Shown here: one piece after another, positions 4,412 through 9,268 of the stretch
Layout of the letters: each line of letters opens with the position of its first letter
Numbering within the stretch: position 1 is the stretch's first letter
Source of the DNA: PALSA-1006 sp964532405
Lineage (GTDB): Bacteria > Pseudomonadota > Gammaproteobacteria > Burkholderiales > Gallionellaceae
Assembly: GCA_964532405.1 (NCBI GenBank)
Contig: CAZHIC010000058.1
Location: forward strand, 1 to 9,268
DNA length: 9,268 nucleotides
Reading direction: 5' to 3'
Program-made: the position numbers and the translations under genes
Notes under the pieces: model-generated
What the model saw: only the letters and a program-made list of their open reading frames with translations
Databases searched by the model: none
What the model was told of the DNA's origin: nothing

Positions 4412-5926
4412 ATGAGTAAAAGCCGCTTACTCACCAGCGTCGCCGTGATGGCGGCAACCATCATGCAGGTGCTGGACACCACTATCGTCAACGTGGCGCT
4501 GCCCAACATGGCGGGGCAACTCGATGCAACGCCGGACAACATCAGCTGGGTGCTCACGTCTTATCTGGTCGCTTCGGCGATTTTCATGCCGCTCACCGGA
4601 TTTTTCACCGACCGTCTGGGGCAGAAACGTTTTCTGCTCATCTGCATCGCGGGCTTCGTCGTCGCTTCCGCCCTGTGCGGCATGGCGACCAGCCTCGCAC
4701 AGATGGTGCTATTCCGCATTCTGCAAGGGATATTCGGCGCATCGCTGGTGCCGCTGTCGCAATCGGTGATGCTGCAAACCTATCCACCGGAACAACGCGG
4801 CAAAGCCATGGCAATTTGGGCGATGGGCGTAATGGTCGCGCCGATTCTGGGGCCGACGCTGGGCGGCTGGCTAACCGAAGTAGTCAGCTGGCGCTGGACG
4901 TTTTACATCAACCTGCCGGTCGGTATCGTGTCCTTCATTCTCGCGGTGCGCTACGTGCCCGACTCGCCGACCAAAGAACGCCGCATGGACTGGCTGGGCT
5001 TCACTTCGCTGGCCATGGGCATCGGTGCGCTGCAACTGGTGCTCGACCGGGGCAATCAGGATGACTGGTTCAGTTCGAAAACGCTGATTTTTTCCGCCGT
5101 TGTCGCCGTAGTTTCTTTCATCTTTTTCATCGTCTACACGCTCACCGGCAAGCATCATCCGCTGTTCGATCTGCGCATCTTCAAAGACCGCAATTTTCTG
5201 GTCGCTAGCCTCATCATGACCACCATCGGCGTCGGTTTTTTCGGCGGCATGGTGCTGCAATCGCTGTTCCTGCAAAACTTCCTCGGCTACCCCACTTTCG
5301 ATGCCGGGTTGTACATGGCACCGCGCGGCTTGGCTTCGCTGCTGGTGATGATTTTCGTGGGCAAATTCTCCGGCAGATTTCCGCCGCGCAATTTCGTGCT
5401 GGTCGGCATTTTTTGCAGCATCGCGGGCAACTTCCTGATGACGCACTTCACCGGCGACATCACGGCCACCGAATTGCTCCTGCCGATGATCTTGCAAGGC
5501 ATGGGTATGGGACTGATCTTCGTGCCCATTTCCACTCTGGCTTTTTCCACTCTGCCCAAAGCGACGGCAGCCGAAGCTGCGGGCATCTACAGCCTGATCC
5601 GTACCGTCGGCTCCGCGCTGGGTATCTCTGTCATTGCCACGTACTTTTCGCGCAGCGCCCAACAAAGCTGGGGAGTATTGCGCGGCGAAATCACGCCCTA
5701 TAGCGATGCGCTGCATGCCTATCTCGCCCCGCTGCACCTTGGCACGCAGGATGCACAAGGCATCGCGCTCGTTGCCAAAGCCGTCATGCATCAGGCGCAG
5801 AACATCGCCTACATCGACAGCTTCTGGTTTGCCACCATGAACTTTGTACTGATGCTGCCGCTGTTGCTGCTGGTGCGCACACCGAAACAAGGCGCTGCCG
5901 TCCCCGCACCTGTTATCGCGGACTAG
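4412..5926 (+). CDS. emrB: EmrB-type 14-helix drug:proton antiporter (DHA2 family)
   Basis: It encodes 504 residues, the usual length for the DHA2 branch of the major facilitator superfamily, with about 14 hydrophobic segments. Family motifs are clear: LDTTIVNVALP at 21-31 with the conserved membrane-embedded Asp22, the motif A loop GFFTDRLGQKR at 63-73, and the antiporter motif C region GVMVAPILGPTLGG at 139-152, followed by WRWTFYINLPVG (160-171). It exports hydrophobic drugs or toxic compounds in exchange for protons, together with EmrA and an outer-membrane channel encoded elsewhere. AAGGA lies 8 bases before the ATG at 4412. The gene is separated from emrA by a repeat of about 87 bases but shares orientation and presumably the promoter at 2803-2832. 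No truncation or missing key residue is seen. The exact substrate cannot be read from the sequence. Confidence 0.92.
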   Translation: MSKSRLLTSVAVMAATIMQVLDTTIVNVALPNMAGQLDATPDNISWVLTSYLVASAIFMPLTGFFTDRLGQKRFLLICIAGFVVASALCGMATSLAQMVLFRILQGIFGASLVPLSQSVMLQTYPPEQRGKAMAIWAMGVMVAPILGPTLGGWLTEVVSWRWTFYINLPVGIVSFILAVRYVPDSPTKERRMDWLGFTSLAMGIGALQLVLDRGNQDDWFSSKTLIFSAVVAVVSFIFFIVYTLTGKHHPLFDLRIFKDRNFLVASLIMTTIGVGFFGGMVLQSLFLQNFLGYPTFDAGLYMAPRGLASLLVMIFVGKFSGRFPPRNFVLVGIFCSIAGNFLMTHFTGDITATELLLPMILQGMGMGLIFVPISTLAFSTLPKATAAEAAGIYSLIRTVGSALGISVIATYFSRSAQQSWGVLRGEITPYSDALHAYLAPLHLGTQDAQGIALVAKAVMHQAQNIAYIDSFWFATMNFVLMLPLLLLVRTPKQGAAVPAPVIAD

Positions 5927-5963
5927 CCGATTGCGTAATGGAGCGCCAGAACAGATGAGGTTT

Positions 5964-6009
5964 TGTAGGGTGCGCTCTGCGCACCATGGTGCATGAAATG
6001 CACCCTACA
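5964..6009. repeat. TGTAGGGTGC inverted repeat between emrB and acnA
   Basis: TGTAGGGTGC (5964-5973) and GCACCCTACA (6000-6009) form a perfect 10-bp stem, with a nested palindrome GCACCATGGTGC (5981-5992) inside. This GTAGGGTGCGC type is a frequent dispersed intergenic repeat in bacteria. It lies 38 bases after the emrB stop and could serve as a barrier or weak terminator between the pump operon and acnA, although it has no T run. Confidence 0.65.
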
Positions 6010-6037
6010 CCCCTAAGCATCCCTGCGCGCCTCGCGC

Positions 6038-6043
6038 TATAAT
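6038..6043 (+). promoter_or_regulatory. Candidate -10 of the acnA promoter
   Basis: A perfect TATAAT lies 38 bases before the acnA ATG, followed by a GC-rich segment (CGCGCC). The -35 region (about 6014-6020, TAAGCAT) is poor, so the promoter may be weak or need an activator. A GC-rich stretch just after the -10 is a feature of growth-rate-controlled promoters. Confidence 0.5.
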
Positions 6044-6081
6044 CGCGCCTCTTTTTGTTTCGAACTTCGGAGCTATTCGCC

Positions 6082-9036
<2,955 letters not shown>

Positions 9037-9039
9037 GCT

Positions 9040-9255
9040 ATGGAAATTACTCTCTCAACAGACATTGATAAGATTTCATGGGAAGAGCTAGCCCGTGTTC
9101 TTGAGTTGGCTCCATTGGGCAAAAAACGTGACCCGGAAAAACTGGAACAAGCTTTCCGCAACAGCTTGCTAAGAGTTTTTGCCTTTCATGGCACAGAGCT
9201 TGTTGGAGCAGGATATAGTGGACCCCAAAAATCAGACAGTAATTTAAGATGGTAG
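9040..9255 (+). pseudogene. GNAT-family acetyltransferase, N-terminal part only, apparently interrupted by an insertion sequence
   Basis: The first 59 or so codons (MEITLSTDIDKISWEELA through FAFHGTELVGAG) look like the N-terminal half of a GCN5-related N-acetyltransferase: a first helix, the LEKAF-like stretch KLEQAFRNS, and strands 2-3 ending in ELVGAG, after which the family normally has an Arg and the acetyl-CoA-binding core. Instead the frame runs into YSGPQKSDSNLRW and stops at 9253-9255, without the pyrophosphate-binding motif (Q/R-x-x-G-x-G/A). The DNA from about 9214 looks like an insertion sequence end. The gene starts three bases after the acnA stop and so is probably co-transcribed with it. 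The substrate is unknown. A truncated reading at the window end could hide an intact remainder beyond the element. Confidence 0.6.
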
Positions 9256-9268
9256 CCTGCCGTAAAAG
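9214..9268. mobile_element. Putative end of an IS3-family insertion sequence, cut by the window edge
   Basis: TATAGTGGACCCCAAAAATC (9214-9233), continuing into AGACAGT, resembles IS3-family terminal repeats, which often read TG(T)AGTGGACCCC...AGACA. It begins exactly where the acetyltransferase stops looking like its family. An ATG at 9249 on the plus strand (MVACRK) or a stop at 9244-9246 on the minus strand (FYGRLPS then stop) could be the edge of a transposase gene, but neither can be decided with 55 bases. Confidence 0.45.

Noticed and set aside
4309..4557. Minus-strand frame containing HREHRVHRENHRF
   Set aside because: This is the translation of the CACAGAG repeat plus the antisense of emrB, a frequent source of false genes.
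4871..5890. 339-residue minus-strand frame opposite emrB
   Set aside because: It is rich in His, Gln, Arg and Asp, has no domain pattern and is a shadow of the GC-rich emrB codons.

Overview
The window looks like a Betaproteobacterium, most likely in the Gallionellaceae/Nitrosomonadales neighbourhood. This is a judgement from protein style (a long AcnA, an EmrAB pump with a MarR-type regulator), fairly GC-rich codon use on the right side, and several dispersed intergenic repeat types; no search was run. Ten Ns at 1955-1964 mark an assembly join, so the left 1.95 kb and the rest may not be contiguous exactly as drawn.

Left part (1-1954), minus strand, AT-richer and accessory in feel: two small exported proteins in a tight pair (1343-1621 and 1090-1341; the second is a glutamine-rich protein), then a non-coding stretch with a hairpin and an inverted-repeat element (911-1017), then two small overlapping membrane protein genes (556-786 and 239-565). 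I recognise none of these four families. At the left edge a short reading frame with a very good ribosome binding site is stopped after 18 codons. The left contig ends in a G-quadruplex-type run on the minus strand, and the right contig opens with a 9-bp perfect GC-rich hairpin.

Middle (2065-2720), minus strand: a HicA toxin / HicB antitoxin pair with an ATGA overlap and a strong promoter so close to the hicA start that its transcript should be almost leaderless.

Right part, plus strand: a MarR/SlyA-type regulator (2867-3298) overlaps by ATGA an EmrA-type membrane fusion protein (3295-4281), followed by an EmrB-type 14-helix drug exporter (4412-5926). The promoter carries two identical SlyA-like boxes just downstream of the -10, fitting autorepression of the whole pump operon. 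A large CACAGAG inverted repeat separates emrA from emrB. No outer-membrane channel gene is present, so the pump must use one encoded elsewhere.

Next comes acnA (6082-9036), an aconitase of 984 residues, about 90 longer than E. coli AcnA. Part of the excess is a stretch near residues 696-744 that is the in-frame translation of a C/T-rich palindromic repeat of the kind normally found between genes. Three bases after acnA begins a GNAT acetyltransferase gene whose frame loses family resemblance after about 59 codons, where the sequence takes on the look of an IS3-type insertion sequence end running off the window.

The most notable observations are the repeat-derived insert in aconitase, the small exported/membrane protein cluster, the tandem regulator boxes, and the density of different palindromic repeats (at least five types in 9 kb).
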